Shown: piece by piece, positions 23,950 through 32,332 of the stretch
How positions within the stretch are numbered: the first letter of the stretch is position 1
How the letters are laid out: every line of letters begins with the position of its first letter
Origin: DATLYB01 sp964502525
Lineage (GTDB): Bacteria > Bacteroidota > Bacteroidia > Chitinophagales > CAIOSU01
DNA length: 64,000 bases
Direction: 5' to 3'
Assembly (NCBI GenBank): GCA_964502525.1
Contig: CAZCXH010000002.1
Location: forward strand, 1 to 64,000
Notes under the pieces: model-generated
Told to the model about the DNA's origin: nothing
Database searches by the model: none
The model's input: only the letters and a program-made list of their open reading frames with translations
Made by a program: the position numbers and the translations under genes

Positions 23950-26900
23950 TCAGTTCATTCTTATTATTTTTTTGCTTGCGGCAAAACCGCTTGCCATAAC
24001 CCTCACGTGATATACTCCGCTGCTTAATGAGTTTCCGGCATCATCGCTCCCATTCCACTCTGTTTCATTCAAGCCGGCTTGATACTTTGCATGGAGATGT
24101 TTCACTGCCTTGCCATGCACATCATAAATAACAATGGTTATCATCTCTTCTTTTGGTATTTCAAAGGTGATTCGGGTGGAATTCGTGAATGGATTGGGCT
24201 GAACTGAAAGCGTGATGGGTGTTGCGTGTTGCGTGTTGCGTGAGGTTGCGTTTCCAACTTTCACCGTGCTGTTGGTTGAGTTCACTTCCAGAAAATCTAA
24301 ATTGCCATTGTAAGCTTCGCTCACCGTCAATTCTGATCCGATTTTTATTTCTGAAGATGTCCCGATGGCGCCAACCGCTTTGAATTTCAATTCAAAAACA
24401 ACTGCGTTTTCGTCCAGTGAGATGCCCTTCGTCATCTCATCGTTCCATGACGTGGTTAAGAACCCGCGGTCAATATGTGTCGTTCCGAAATAACCGTTCA
24501 GTGTTTTGCTGGCTGCTTCCACAAAATCAAGCACCTCCGGATTCCATGACATCGTGAACTGATATCCGGTGACGTTTCTGAAATCTTTCACTTTCACCGG
24601 AACAACTATTTCTTCTCCCGGCATTGCGGCACGATCATCCATTGCAAATTGAACTTCTCCAACTGTGCCTGCCTTTGGCGTGGACGGGTCCCAATTGTTA
24701 TTCACGTCACCCAGTTTCATTCCGATAAAATCCTGACTGTTCAGGTTAGAGTTAACGCTGGCAATGGTGCGGCTCGCAGGATGGTTGTATGGCGTATCCG
24801 GAGAGGGGAACACATAATCATCAGGGACGAAAGCCCAAAGTTTTCCACCCGGAAATGATGTTGTTTTTGCCAGAATAACAGATCTCATAAGCACAATATC
24901 CAATGTGGAAACAGTGCTTGAGCCGTTCACATCAGCCGAGAGTATCTTGTAAGGCGTATTTAAAGGCAAAGGCTGTATCGCCAGGATTTGCCTTTGTATC
25001 ATGATGATGTCAAAGGTGGTGATGCCGTTGTTGGGTATCGAATCGTTGTTTTTTGAAGGGGTGATGGTTATGCTGTCGCCCGCGTTTACCACAAATGAGA
25101 ATGAACCATCCATGCCGGTCAGATATGATTGGGATGACGAGCCTGTGGCATTAACGGTTGCTTTGCCGACAGTTTCCATATCTTCGGAAAAAATCGTTCC
25201 CGAGATGGTAGCTGTCGAGCCGGGGCATGGATCACCGGATTCATTCACCGTTATATAATAGCTGAAGGGAGGTCCGCCAAACTGCTGGCTCAACGCGCCT
25301 GCCTCTCCGCTGATGGGGAGGGGCAGGATGCTCACCTTAACGGATATCCAAATTCCAAGCTTGTACTGTCCGGCTGAATCGTTGGTTAAACCGGAGAAAG
25401 ACATGCAGCCATTCTCTCCCGTCACGTAGGTATGGTCGGGGTCATTCATGGCGAGCGTGATGCCGCAGGGCAGGTTGGTGATGCTGTCAATCCGGAGCCA
25501 TTCAATAGTGATGCCGCCCAGCGTATCGAAATTTTTGAAATAGAGAACAATGTTCACTTGTTCCCCTCGGACAATGCACGTCAGCGAATCCGATAATCCG
25601 GGTGCCGGCAGTTGCTGAGGAATGCATGAACTGGGCGTTAGTGAAGGAATCGCGGTGCATCCGACAAGACCACATTCTTTCACCTCCAAATTACTGCCGT
25701 TGTCCGTTCCGGTGATGGCGGGATTGTCGCTAACCACGCGGATGCGATAGCCCGTGCCGACTGGTGTTCCTGAAGGTATGACGGCATTAATGGTTCCGGA
25801 CGCAGTGCCGGCAAGTGTGCCGATAGCGTTTGGAAAGGCAAAACTCCCTGCCGCATCCGACAGTTGGGCGGTGAAAATATTTCCGTTGTTGAAAGATCCC
25901 GTAATCGTGAAAGGCACGCTCAGGGCGCTGTCCGCGCAGAAGGGACTTCCGGTGATAGCGCCTGTTGTGATGGTTGCGGAAACAATGCCAGTGACAACAA
26001 CATTCTGGCAAGAGGTATCATTGCCGCTTTGGTTGGTGACGGTGAGGCACACATGATATGTTCCGTTGGAAGCATAGTTGTGCGAAGGATTTTCCAGCGT
26101 GGAACTGGCTCCCTGATCGCCAAAATCCCAGTAGAACGAAGAAGGGTTGTTTTGAGACGTATTCGTGAAATTCACCATTCCGCCAGCAGGATTGTTCCAT
26201 GTAAAACTCGCACCGGGCGGTGGCGGAGTGGTGGAATATGTCACGGATGTAATATTATTGGAAGTATCATATTCAAGCGTGACAAGAGGGACTTCTGTGA
26301 CGGAAGCCAACCATGAATAACTCGTTGATGATGACTGTCTGGTGGCGGCATTATTCACCCACTGGGGCCCGAACACCCCCTGAATTTCAACATCAATAAT
26401 ATTTGTGGCGTTCTCAACTCTTTTTCTCCTCAGGGCATCGTACGTGCCGATGGGCGTAGTTACTTTACCCCAGGCATCAATCGTGTCGGTATATGTGGTG
26501 GTGTTTCTGACCCTTACCGTATATACAGTTACTCCCGATGCAAGACTGTCAATCAAATGCTGGATGGCTGGCGGCAAATCGTCATAGTCTTTTGAGTTCT
26601 GAAATCCGGTTGTGCCGGAGAAGTTGTTGGGGTAGGTGGTTGGAAAACGGTATTGATCGGGCACCGGGCTGTAAACGATGATGATTGAGCCGAGGCTTGC
26701 GTCTATGGTTGCCAATCCCTCTATTTTAAGGGCGGTGGAGGTGTTTTTATAAAAAATATATCCAACATGATCATTGGTGAGCGCAAGATTGGCATTCGGA
26801 AAATTGGATCCGTAAGGCGTTGAGGCAGGAGTTACCGCATAGGTGTTCAGAGGAACCGTTCCGTCTAATGTGCTGAAGTCCCATGTCCGGTTTGGTCCGG

Positions 26901-27060
26901 CCTGTCCGATGCTGAAGCCCGGAGGCAGCGGCAGCGGGTCGCGCAGCGAATGAAACGTATCACCCACACTCGGCATGTCAGCCGAGGTGATGGTGATTTG
27001 AGCGTTTGAATGAATGGCAATGCAGAGAAGGGTAGCTGAGGTGAGCAAAAGGTTACGCAT
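23950..27060 (-). CDS. T9SS-exported PKD, dockerin-like and cohesin-like protein
   Basis: The 1036-residue protein has a signal peptide, a unique N-terminal region (about 20-290) and a PKD domain (FYWDFGDQGASSTLENPSHN, about 295-365). An Ig-like segment follows. The rest parallels the neighbouring protein: module starting CTAIPSLTPSSC, CnaB-like domain, paired dockerin-like loops (NNGITTFDIIMIQRQIL and ADVNGSSTVSTLDIVLMRSV), cohesin-like domain (VPVKVKDFRNVTGYQFTMSW) and a T9SS sorting domain (VQPNPFTNSTRITFEI). The two genes clearly arose by tandem duplication with different N-termini. The unique N-terminus may carry the activity. Export through the type IX system is well supported. Confidence 0.85.
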   Translation of the reverse strand: MRNLLLTSATLLCIAIHSNAQITITSADMPSVGDTFHSLRDPLPLPPGFSIGQAGPNRTWDFSTLDGTVPLNTYAVTPASTPYGSNFPNANLALTNDHVGYIFYKNTSTALKIEGLATIDASLGSIIIVYSPVPDQYRFPTTYPNNFSGTTGFQNSKDYDDLPPAIQHLIDSLASGVTVYTVRVRNTTTYTDTIDAWGKVTTPIGTYDALRRKRVENATNIIDVEIQGVFGPQWVNNAATRQSSSTSYSWLASVTEVPLVTLEYDTSNNITSVTYSTTPPPPGASFTWNNPAGGMVNFTNTSQNNPSSFYWDFGDQGASSTLENPSHNYASNGTYHVCLTVTNQSGNDTSCQNVVVTGIVSATITTGAITGSPFCADSALSVPFTITGSFNNGNIFTAQLSDAAGSFAFPNAIGTLAGTASGTINAVIPSGTPVGTGYRIRVVSDNPAITGTDNGSNLEVKECGLVGCTAIPSLTPSSCIPQQLPAPGLSDSLTCIVRGEQVNIVLYFKNFDTLGGITIEWLRIDSITNLPCGITLAMNDPDHTYVTGENGCMSFSGLTNDSAGQYKLGIWISVKVSILPLPISGEAGALSQQFGGPPFSYYITVNESGDPCPGSTATISGTIFSEDMETVGKATVNATGSSSQSYLTGMDGSFSFVVNAGDSITITPSKNNDSIPNNGITTFDIIMIQRQILAIQPLPLNTPYKILSADVNGSSTVSTLDIVLMRSVILAKTTSFPGGKLWAFVPDDYVFPSPDTPYNHPASRTIASVNSNLNSQDFIGMKLGDVNNNWDPSTPKAGTVGEVQFAMDDRAAMPGEEIVVPVKVKDFRNVTGYQFTMSWNPEVLDFVEAASKTLNGYFGTTHIDRGFLTTSWNDEMTKGISLDENAVVFELKFKAVGAIGTSSEIKIGSELTVSEAYNGNLDFLEVNSTNSTVKVGNATSRNTQHATPITLSVQPNPFTNSTRITFEIPKEEMITIVIYDVHGKAVKHLHAKYQAGLNETEWNGSDDAGNSLSSGVYHVRVMASGFAASKKIIRMN
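24217..24246. repeat. GTTGCGT heptamer tract in frame inside the T9SS gene
   Basis: Three to four copies of GTTGCGT are translated (minus strand) as SRNTQHATP in the linker just before the sorting domain. The E2 gene holds a similar tract at 5641-5671. Confidence 0.75.
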
Positions 27061-27216
27061 CAGGAAAGTAGATTTACGACCTCAAAATACGCCTTATTTC
27101 GGTATTAAGAAATGAAGAAGGGAAAAAAATTTAGCAGCGGGACATCAAATGTCCGGGCTACGTGTCCGATGGAATCAGGTGAATCATCATGTCCATCCAA
27201 TGTGTTCTTCCCTCGC

Positions 27217-27224
27217 TAAATTTG
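27217..27224 (+). promoter_or_regulatory. candidate -7 box of serA
   Basis: TAAATTTG matches TAnnTTTG exactly, 19 bp before the GTG start at 27244. No clear -33 box is found at the usual distance. Confidence 0.35.
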
Positions 27225-27243
27225 CACCACATCAAAAAACCCA

Positions 27244-28482
27244 GTGAAAAAAACCGGACTTACCTCTTTTCCGAAATCGCAAATCAAAATCCTGCTGCTG
27301 GAGGGCATCAATCCTTCAGCCATTGGTGAACTGAAGAAAGCCGATTATACGCTTATTGAAACGGAAGACAAGGCGCTGAGTGAAAACGATCTGGCGGAGC
27401 GCATCAAAGACGTCCACATCCTCGGCATCCGTTCAAAGACCAACATCACCAAAAAAATCCTCGACAACGCGGAGAAACTCATTGGCATCGGCTGCTTCTG
27501 CATCGGCACCGATCAGGTTGATCTGAACGCTGCCACCGAGGCGGGTGTCACCGTGTTTAATTCGCCTTATTCAAATACACGTTCAGTGGCGGAGTTGGTG
27601 CTTGCCGACATCATCATGCTCATCAGGCGCATTCCGGAAAAGAATGAAGCTGCGCACAGGGGAGAATGGCTCAAGGATGCGAAGGGCAGCCATGAACTGC
27701 GCGGGAAAACGCTGGGCATCATCGGATATGGTCACATCGGCTCGCAGGTGTCGGTGCTGGCAGAGGCGCTGGGGATGCGCGTGATTTTTTATGACATCGA
27801 ACCAAAGCTGCCGCTGGGCAATGCGCAAGCCGTTGACACGCTGGCAGAACTTTTGAAGGAATCGGATGTCGTTACGCTTCACGTTCCTGAAACCCCGGAC
27901 ACTTTCAACATGATTTCGCATGGCAGGATCAGGGTGATGAAGAATGACGCCATCCTCATCAACCTGAGCCGCGGCACGGTGGTTGAAATTGATGCGCTGG
28001 CAACCGCCATCACCAACGGCTACCTCAAAGGTGCGGCTATTGATGTTTTCCCGGCAGAACCGAAGTCAAAACAGGAGAAGTTTGTTTCGCCCCTGCAAAA
28101 CCTCCGCAATGTGATCCTCACGCCCCACATCGGTGGCTCAACGCTCGAAGCGCAGGAAAATATCGGACTTGACGTATCAAGAAAAATCATCAGCCTTTTG
28201 GACACGGGCGCAACGATGGGTTCGCATACGGTGCCTCCGCTCACCCTGCCTGTTCAGCAGGACACGCATCGTCTGCTGCACATTCATAAGAACCTGCCGG
28301 GCATGTTGTCGCAGATCAACGGCATCTGCTCCGCTCTCAATGTGAACATTGTCGGGCAATACCTGAAAACCAACGACAAAATCGGATATGTTGTTCTTGA
28401 CGTGGAGAAAACCACTTCCAAAAAAGCCTTCGAAGAGATGAAGAAGGTGAAGCACACCATCAAGACAAGGATATTATATTGA
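27244..28482 (+). CDS. serA: D-3-phosphoglycerate dehydrogenase
   Basis: The 412-residue enzyme carries out the first step of serine synthesis, oxidising 3-phosphoglycerate with NAD. The GTG start at 27244 follows a -7 box. The substrate-binding part has ILGIRSKTNITKK and GCFCIGTDQVDL. The NAD-binding motif is GIIGYGHIGSQVSVLAEALG. Catalytic Arg, Glu and His are found in NLSRGTVVEI, AAIDVFPAEP and TPHIGGSTLEAQ. A C-terminal ACT domain (about 335-412, HKNLPGMLSQINGICSALNV) may give serine feedback control. The length and GxGxxG form match the E. coli-type SerA. It stands alone, followed by a REP palindrome and a terminator. Confidence 0.95.
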   Translation: MKKTGLTSFPKSQIKILLLEGINPSAIGELKKADYTLIETEDKALSENDLAERIKDVHILGIRSKTNITKKILDNAEKLIGIGCFCIGTDQVDLNAATEAGVTVFNSPYSNTRSVAELVLADIIMLIRRIPEKNEAAHRGEWLKDAKGSHELRGKTLGIIGYGHIGSQVSVLAEALGMRVIFYDIEPKLPLGNAQAVDTLAELLKESDVVTLHVPETPDTFNMISHGRIRVMKNDAILINLSRGTVVEIDALATAITNGYLKGAAIDVFPAEPKSKQEKFVSPLQNLRNVILTPHIGGSTLEAQENIGLDVSRKIISLLDTGATMGSHTVPPLTLPVQQDTHRLLHIHKNLPGMLSQINGICSALNVNIVGQYLKTNDKIGYVVLDVEKTTSKKAFEEMKKVKHTIKTRILY

Positions 28483-28483
28483 A

Positions 28484-28531
28484 GCAGACCTGACGGCAGA
28501 CCTGACAGGTTTTTAAAAACCTGTCAGGTCT
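28484..28531. repeat. REP palindrome with an extra half arm after serA
   Basis: A full palindrome (28498-28531, AGACCTGACAGGTTTTT arms) is preceded by a duplicated left half (GCAGACCTGAC at 28484-28494 and 28496-28506). It begins just after the serA stop codon. Confidence 0.9.
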
Positions 28532-28646
28532 TATCCCCCTCCGTCCGTTATTTCAAACAAACTCCGGTTTGCGTGTTTAAATCGAAAAATGCAAGCTGCC
28601 TGTTTAGCGGATACTTTAGCCCATAATTATTCAGCCATGTTTGCCC

Positions 28647-28685
28647 AAAGCCCTCCCTGCCAGGAGGGCTTTCTTTTTCTTATTT
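28647..28685 (+). terminator. rho-independent terminator
   Basis: A perfect 10-bp stem (AAAGCCCTCC / GGAGGGCTTT, loop CTGCCA) is followed by a T-rich run. It lies 165 bp beyond serA and 23 bp before the VOC gene. It probably ends the serA transcript or a short transcript from the 28.53-28.65 kb gap. Confidence 0.8.
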
Positions 28686-28707
28686 TCACTCCTCAAATAC
28701 CTGATTC

Positions 28708-29109
28708 ATGTCATCTAAAATCGCTCATATTGGCGGTACGTTCATCTACTCAAAAAATCCCGCGCGGTTAGCCGCATGGTATAAAGCGAATCTTGGGATT
28801 GAGTACACCCATTCACCTGAGTATAACGCCTGGTTTGCATCATTCTATTACAATGATGAAAAAACCGGAAGGCGGGCTTATGTGGCATGGTCAATTCTTG
28901 AAAACAAAAACCGCCCTGAACTGAGTGATAACGAAAAAGTTTTCTGCATCAACTACCGCGTGAATGACCTTGAATCGCTGGCGGCTGAATTGAAAGCCAA
29001 AGGCATTGCGGTTAAGGGCATCGAAACTTATCCTGAAGGAAAATTCGCGTGGATACATGATCCGGATGATAATTACATCGAACTGTGGGAAGACACCGCT
29101 TTGAAATAG
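28708..29109 (+). CDS. VOC-family (glyoxalase/dioxygenase-like) protein
   Basis: The 133-residue vicinal-oxygen-chelate protein has the paired beta-alpha-beta-beta-beta units, starting KIAHIGGTFIYSKNPARLAA and ending FAWIHDPDDNYIELWED. That last motif supplies a metal-ligand Glu in many VOC proteins. The exact reaction is unknown, and the family includes glyoxalases, fosfomycin-resistance-like enzymes and others. Its stop is 13 bp before the galactosidase start, so the two could be co-transcribed. Confidence 0.85.
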   Translation: MSSKIAHIGGTFIYSKNPARLAAWYKANLGIEYTHSPEYNAWFASFYYNDEKTGRRAYVAWSILENKNRPELSDNEKVFCINYRVNDLESLAAELKAKGIAVKGIETYPEGKFAWIHDPDDNYIELWEDTALK

Positions 29110-29122
29110 CAAATTTGAAATC

Positions 29123-30301
29123 ATGAATATCGCATCCCGAATGGCGAAAGTTATTTTGACTCTTCTTTTGCTGAATTTTCATGCTTACGCGCAGAAATTT
29201 CCAAACCTCGCCCTCACCCCGCCCATGGGCTGGAACAGTTGGAACTACTTTCATTGCGAGGGGCTGAATGAGCAAATGGTGCGCGAGATGGCTGATGCCA
29301 TGGTGAGCAGCGGCATGAAAGATGCAGGATACGAGTACATCGTGCTGGACGATTGCTGGCAGACTGCACGAGATAAAGACGGCAATATCATTGCTGACTC
29401 AACAAAATTTCCTTCCGGAATGAAGGCGCTGGGCGATTACATCCATTCAAAAGGTTTGAAATATGGAATCTACTCCTGCGCGGGCAGAAAGACCTGCCAG
29501 GATCGCCCTGGCGGGCATCGTTATGAGAAACAGGACGCGCAAGCCTACGCCTCATGGGATGTTGATTATTTGAAATATGACTGGTGCCACCATCGTTTTC
29601 TCAAATCGAAAAAACAATATGCGAAGATGCGCGATGCGCTCTACGAGGCAGGCCGTCCTGTGGTTTTCAGCATCTGCGAATGGGGTACCACCAAACCCTG
29701 GAAGTGGGGAAAAGACGTTGGACACCTGTGGCGCACCACGCGCGACATTGTTGACTGCTGGGATTGCAGCAAATACCTCGGCTACCTTGATGGCGTGATG
29801 AAAATTCTGGATCAGCAGACGGGGCTTGAACAATATGCTGGTCCCGGGCATTGGAACGATCCCGACATGCTCGAAGTGGGCAATGGCGGCATGACCGAAA
29901 GCGAATACCGCGCCCACTTCAGCCTGTGGTGCATGTTAACCGCTCCGCTCATGGCGGGAAATGATTTGCGCAGCATGTCGCAAAGCACCATTGACATTCT
30001 GACCAATAAGGAAGCGATTGCCATTGACCAGGACACTCTTGGCGCGCAGGGTTTTAAGATCTCTGATGAGGGCGACTTTGAGGTTTGGGCGAAACGCCTC
30101 GCAGGTGACGAATGGGCGTTCTGTTTCCTCAATCGCGGATCAGCGTCTGTCAGCCGTGCCATTGACTGGAGCAAGTTTAATATCACGCAGTCTTACCGCA
30201 TCCGTGATCTATGGAAACATGCCGATGCGGGAACCACCCGGTCTCCCTTTGAAATCACCGTGCAGCCGCATGATGTGGTGATGGTGAGGTTAAGAAATTA
30301 G
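29123..30301 (+). CDS. GH27-family alpha-galactosidase
   Basis: The 392-residue secreted glycosidase has a signal peptide (about 1-24, ending HAYA). GH27 signatures include LTPPMGWNSWNYFHCEGLNE, YIVLDDCWQ, nucleophile Asp in DYLKYDWC, and acid/base Asp-bearing GPGHWNDPDMLEVGN. A short C-terminal beta domain ends HDVVMVRLRN. It should remove terminal alpha-galactose (or alpha-N-acetylgalactosamine) from oligosaccharides in the periplasm or outside. It is followed 8 bp later by a PagL-like gene. Confidence 0.93.
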   Translation: MNIASRMAKVILTLLLLNFHAYAQKFPNLALTPPMGWNSWNYFHCEGLNEQMVREMADAMVSSGMKDAGYEYIVLDDCWQTARDKDGNIIADSTKFPSGMKALGDYIHSKGLKYGIYSCAGRKTCQDRPGGHRYEKQDAQAYASWDVDYLKYDWCHHRFLKSKKQYAKMRDALYEAGRPVVFSICEWGTTKPWKWGKDVGHLWRTTRDIVDCWDCSKYLGYLDGVMKILDQQTGLEQYAGPGHWNDPDMLEVGNGGMTESEYRAHFSLWCMLTAPLMAGNDLRSMSQSTIDILTNKEAIAIDQDTLGAQGFKISDEGDFEVWAKRLAGDEWAFCFLNRGSASVSRAIDWSKFNITQSYRIRDLWKHADAGTTRSPFEITVQPHDVVMVRLRN

Positions 30302-30309
30302 GTTCTCTA

Positions 30310-30954
30310 TTGAAACAGGAATTGCTGAGAGAATATGAATTTAACCCTGGGCGAATCAATGTCTTTTGGTTTTCCCTTTTGCTATTGATTCAAACAGTAC
30401 GCGCGCAGCCTGATGCCATTTCAAAAGCGTTTCCTTTCGAATTATCAAAATTTACATGGGAGTCAGGAGTTGAGTATCTGTGGCCGGTTGAGCGGGAGCG
30501 CCAAATCCAAACTGTTTCTTTTAATACGTTCATTGGAAAAGAGTTCTTCAAAAAAATCCACTTGTCCCCTTATGGAGGAATCACTGCAACTTATGCATGG
30601 GGAAGCATCATCCAAACTGACGATACTTTTCAGGAAGTGGAATATGATAATGCCGCTTTTGGCGCAGGTCCCGTTTTCATGCTGCGCTTTGAGCCGCTCG
30701 TTTACAGGGGCTTCTCGCTCGGTGCGGACGCCAGCGGTGGAATTATTTTCTACACCAGCGATTTTCCTGCCGGAGGCGATTTCTACAATTTCATGTGGCG
30801 CATAGGCCCAACAGCAGCCTGGCGATTCAACAACAAATATTCAATCAACGCGGGCTTCCGCTGGATGCACGTCTCAAACGGACAGGGGATTGGACGGCAT
30901 AATCCATATTACCCCGCTCGGGGAATTTTCTTCAACTTTAGACGGTATTTCTGA
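30310..30954 (+). CDS. PagL-like lipid A deacylase / acyloxyacyl hydrolase family outer membrane protein
   Basis: The 214-residue outer membrane barrel protein has a hydrophobic signal-like segment (about 18-32, ending VRAQ). The last strands contain RWMHVSNGQGIGRHNPYY, matching the PagL pattern in which a His-X-Ser pair (H187, S189) acts in removing an acyl chain from lipid A. The protein ends FFNFRRYF, a barrel-type aromatic end. The start is a TTG at 30310, 8 bp after the galactosidase stop. No better in-frame start precedes the signal segment, so the start is uncertain. Confidence 0.75.
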   Translation: MKQELLREYEFNPGRINVFWFSLLLLIQTVRAQPDAISKAFPFELSKFTWESGVEYLWPVERERQIQTVSFNTFIGKEFFKKIHLSPYGGITATYAWGSIIQTDDTFQEVEYDNAAFGAGPVFMLRFEPLVYRGFSLGADASGGIIFYTSDFPAGGDFYNFMWRIGPTAAWRFNNKYSINAGFRWMHVSNGQGIGRHNPYYPARGIFFNFRRYF

Positions 30955-31015
30955 TCGGGTTTGATTTTCACTTCGTCATTCATTATATTCATTTCCCATA
31001 GTAGCGCAACAACAA

Positions 31016-31507
31016 ATGCCTGCCTGGATTTTTAAAAAATTTGAGGAACTTACCCCGCACGAATTGTATGACGCGCTTGCCCTCCGTCAGAAGGTCTTCA
31101 TTGTCGAGCAACACTGCCCCTACCTCGATGCTGACGGCAAAGACAAGCAGGCGCATCACCTCCTCGCTTACGAAGGCAGCAGGCTGCTGGCTTATGCCCG
31201 CATTACGTTCCCTGGGGTGCGTTTCAGGGAAGTTTCTGTCGGACGCATCATCAGCGACCCGGGGCACCGGAGAAAAGGACTCGGAAAGAAAGTGACCGCC
31301 ATGGGATTGCAGAAAATAAAAGAAATATATGGTGATGTCCCCGTCCGCATTTCGGCTCAGAGCTATCTTGTTCCTTTCTATGAATCATTCGGGTTTGAGG
31401 CGGTTGGCAATGAATATGACGAGGATGGAATTCCGCACCGGGAAATGGTCAGGATGGCGGATTCAGATGATGAATTGCTTTTTGAACCTATCTCAAAAAT
31501 GCCATAA
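31016..31507 (+). CDS. ElaA-like GNAT acetyltransferase
   Basis: The 163-residue GNAT protein is of the ElaA type. It shows the family N-terminus FEELTPHELYDALALRQKVF with VEQHCPYLDADGKD, then GRIISDPGHRRKGLGKKVTA for acetyl-CoA binding, and VPFYESFGFEAVGNEYDEDG near the C-terminus. The substrate is unknown for most members. It is a single gene between the PagL-like gene and a repeat-rich gap. Confidence 0.92.
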   Translation: MPAWIFKKFEELTPHELYDALALRQKVFIVEQHCPYLDADGKDKQAHHLLAYEGSRLLAYARITFPGVRFREVSVGRIISDPGHRRKGLGKKVTAMGLQKIKEIYGDVPVRISAQSYLVPFYESFGFEAVGNEYDEDGIPHREMVRMADSDDELLFEPISKMP

Positions 31508-31556
31508 TTGCAATATGATGCGGCAATCAACCTGCGAAAATCAGCGGGAAATTATA

Positions 31557-31663
31557 CAGGTTTTCGAACTCGTACTGCATAGTACCCGATGGCATATCCT
31601 CCGAAGGAGTCCGGAGTCCTTCGGACCGATCGCAATTCGTTTTTTACACTTGTTTCGGGATAA
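31557..31663. repeat. dispersed repeat (copy 1) with a nested palindrome
   Basis: This copy is 107 bp and matches 52670-52749, sharing CAGGTTTTCGAACT at the left and TTCGGGATAA at the right. It differs by a 27-bp insert (31600-31626) that is itself a palindrome with arms TCCGAAGGA/TCCTTCGGA. Confidence 0.75.
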
Positions 31664-31687
31664 TTATCCACTCGTCATTTCTCTTGC

Positions 31688-31695
31688 TACCTTTG
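31688..31695 (+). promoter_or_regulatory. candidate -7 box of tag
   Basis: TACCTTTG fits TAnnTTTG exactly. It ends 7 bp before the ATG at 31703, suggesting a very short leader. No -33 box is clear. Confidence 0.35.
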
Positions 31696-31702
31696 AGATT
31701 AA

Positions 31703-32305
31703 ATGTCAAAGCAACTTACCCGTTGCCTCTGGCCCGGAACAAATCCGCTGATGATCGCCTATCACGACCGCGAATGGGGCCGTCCGAGCCATAACGATCG
31801 CAAGCTGTTTGAAGCCGTTGTGCTGGATGGCTTTCAGGCAGGGCTGAGCTGGAGCACCATCTTGAACAAGCGCGAAAACTTCCGCAAGGCATTCGACAAC
31901 TTCGATGCGGAAAAAATTGCGCGTTACAATTCCCGAAAGCTCAACGCTCTGATGAACGATGCCGGCATCATCCGCAACAAGATGAAGATTGAAGCTTCAG
32001 TAAAGAACGCCAAAACCTTTTTGAAAACACAGGAAGAGTTCGGCAGCTTCGACAGATACATCTGGCAATTCACCGATCACAAAACAATTCATAACAAATG
32101 GGAGCACAGGAAGCAGATTCCCGCAAGCACAAAAGAATCTGACGCCATGAGCAAAGACATGAAGCAAAGGGGGTTCGGCTTCTGCGGCACCACCATTTGT
32201 TACGCCTTCATGCAGGCGGTGGGCATGGTGAACGATCATCTGATGGATTGCTTTTGCTACAATCAGATAAGAGCATCATCCTATGATAATACATCTGATG
32301 ACTAA
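31703..32305 (+). CDS. tag: DNA-3-methyladenine glycosylase I
   Basis: The 200-residue base-excision repair glycosylase removes 3-methyladenine from alkylated DNA. Tag-family marks are RCLWPGTNPLMIAYHDREWG at the N-terminus, FQAGLSWSTILNKRENFRKA, and QRGFGFCGTTICYAFMQAVG. The structural zinc ligands are present: Cys and His in the first motif, and His and Cys in NDHLMDCFCY. Length is close to normal (about 190), with a short extra tail. It is followed 28 bp later by rlmB on the same strand. Confidence 0.95.
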   Translation: MSKQLTRCLWPGTNPLMIAYHDREWGRPSHNDRKLFEAVVLDGFQAGLSWSTILNKRENFRKAFDNFDAEKIARYNSRKLNALMNDAGIIRNKMKIEASVKNAKTFLKTQEEFGSFDRYIWQFTDHKTIHNKWEHRKQIPASTKESDAMSKDMKQRGFGFCGTTICYAFMQAVGMVNDHLMDCFCYNQIRASSYDNTSDD

Positions 32306-32317
32306 TGTCGGTTTTTC

Positions 32318-32325
32318 GGAGGAGG
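32318..32325 (+). promoter_or_regulatory. strong Shine-Dalgarno sequence of rlmB
   Basis: GGAGGAGG lies 7 bp before a TTG at 32333, which supports that TTG as start over a GTG at 32360. Such strong sites are uncommon in this window. Confidence 0.6.
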
Positions 32326-32332
32326 CTCAAAC

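Noticed and set aside
28532..28646. Possible small RNA between serA and the terminator at 28647
   Set aside because: The stretch has a terminator at its end but no convincing promoter and no recognised RNA family, so it may simply be the serA 3' region.
29490..29525. CCTGCCAGG/CCTGGCGGG stretch in the galactosidase gene as a REP insertion
   Set aside because: The encoded residues align with the normal GH27 core around AGRKTC, so it is ordinary coding sequence.
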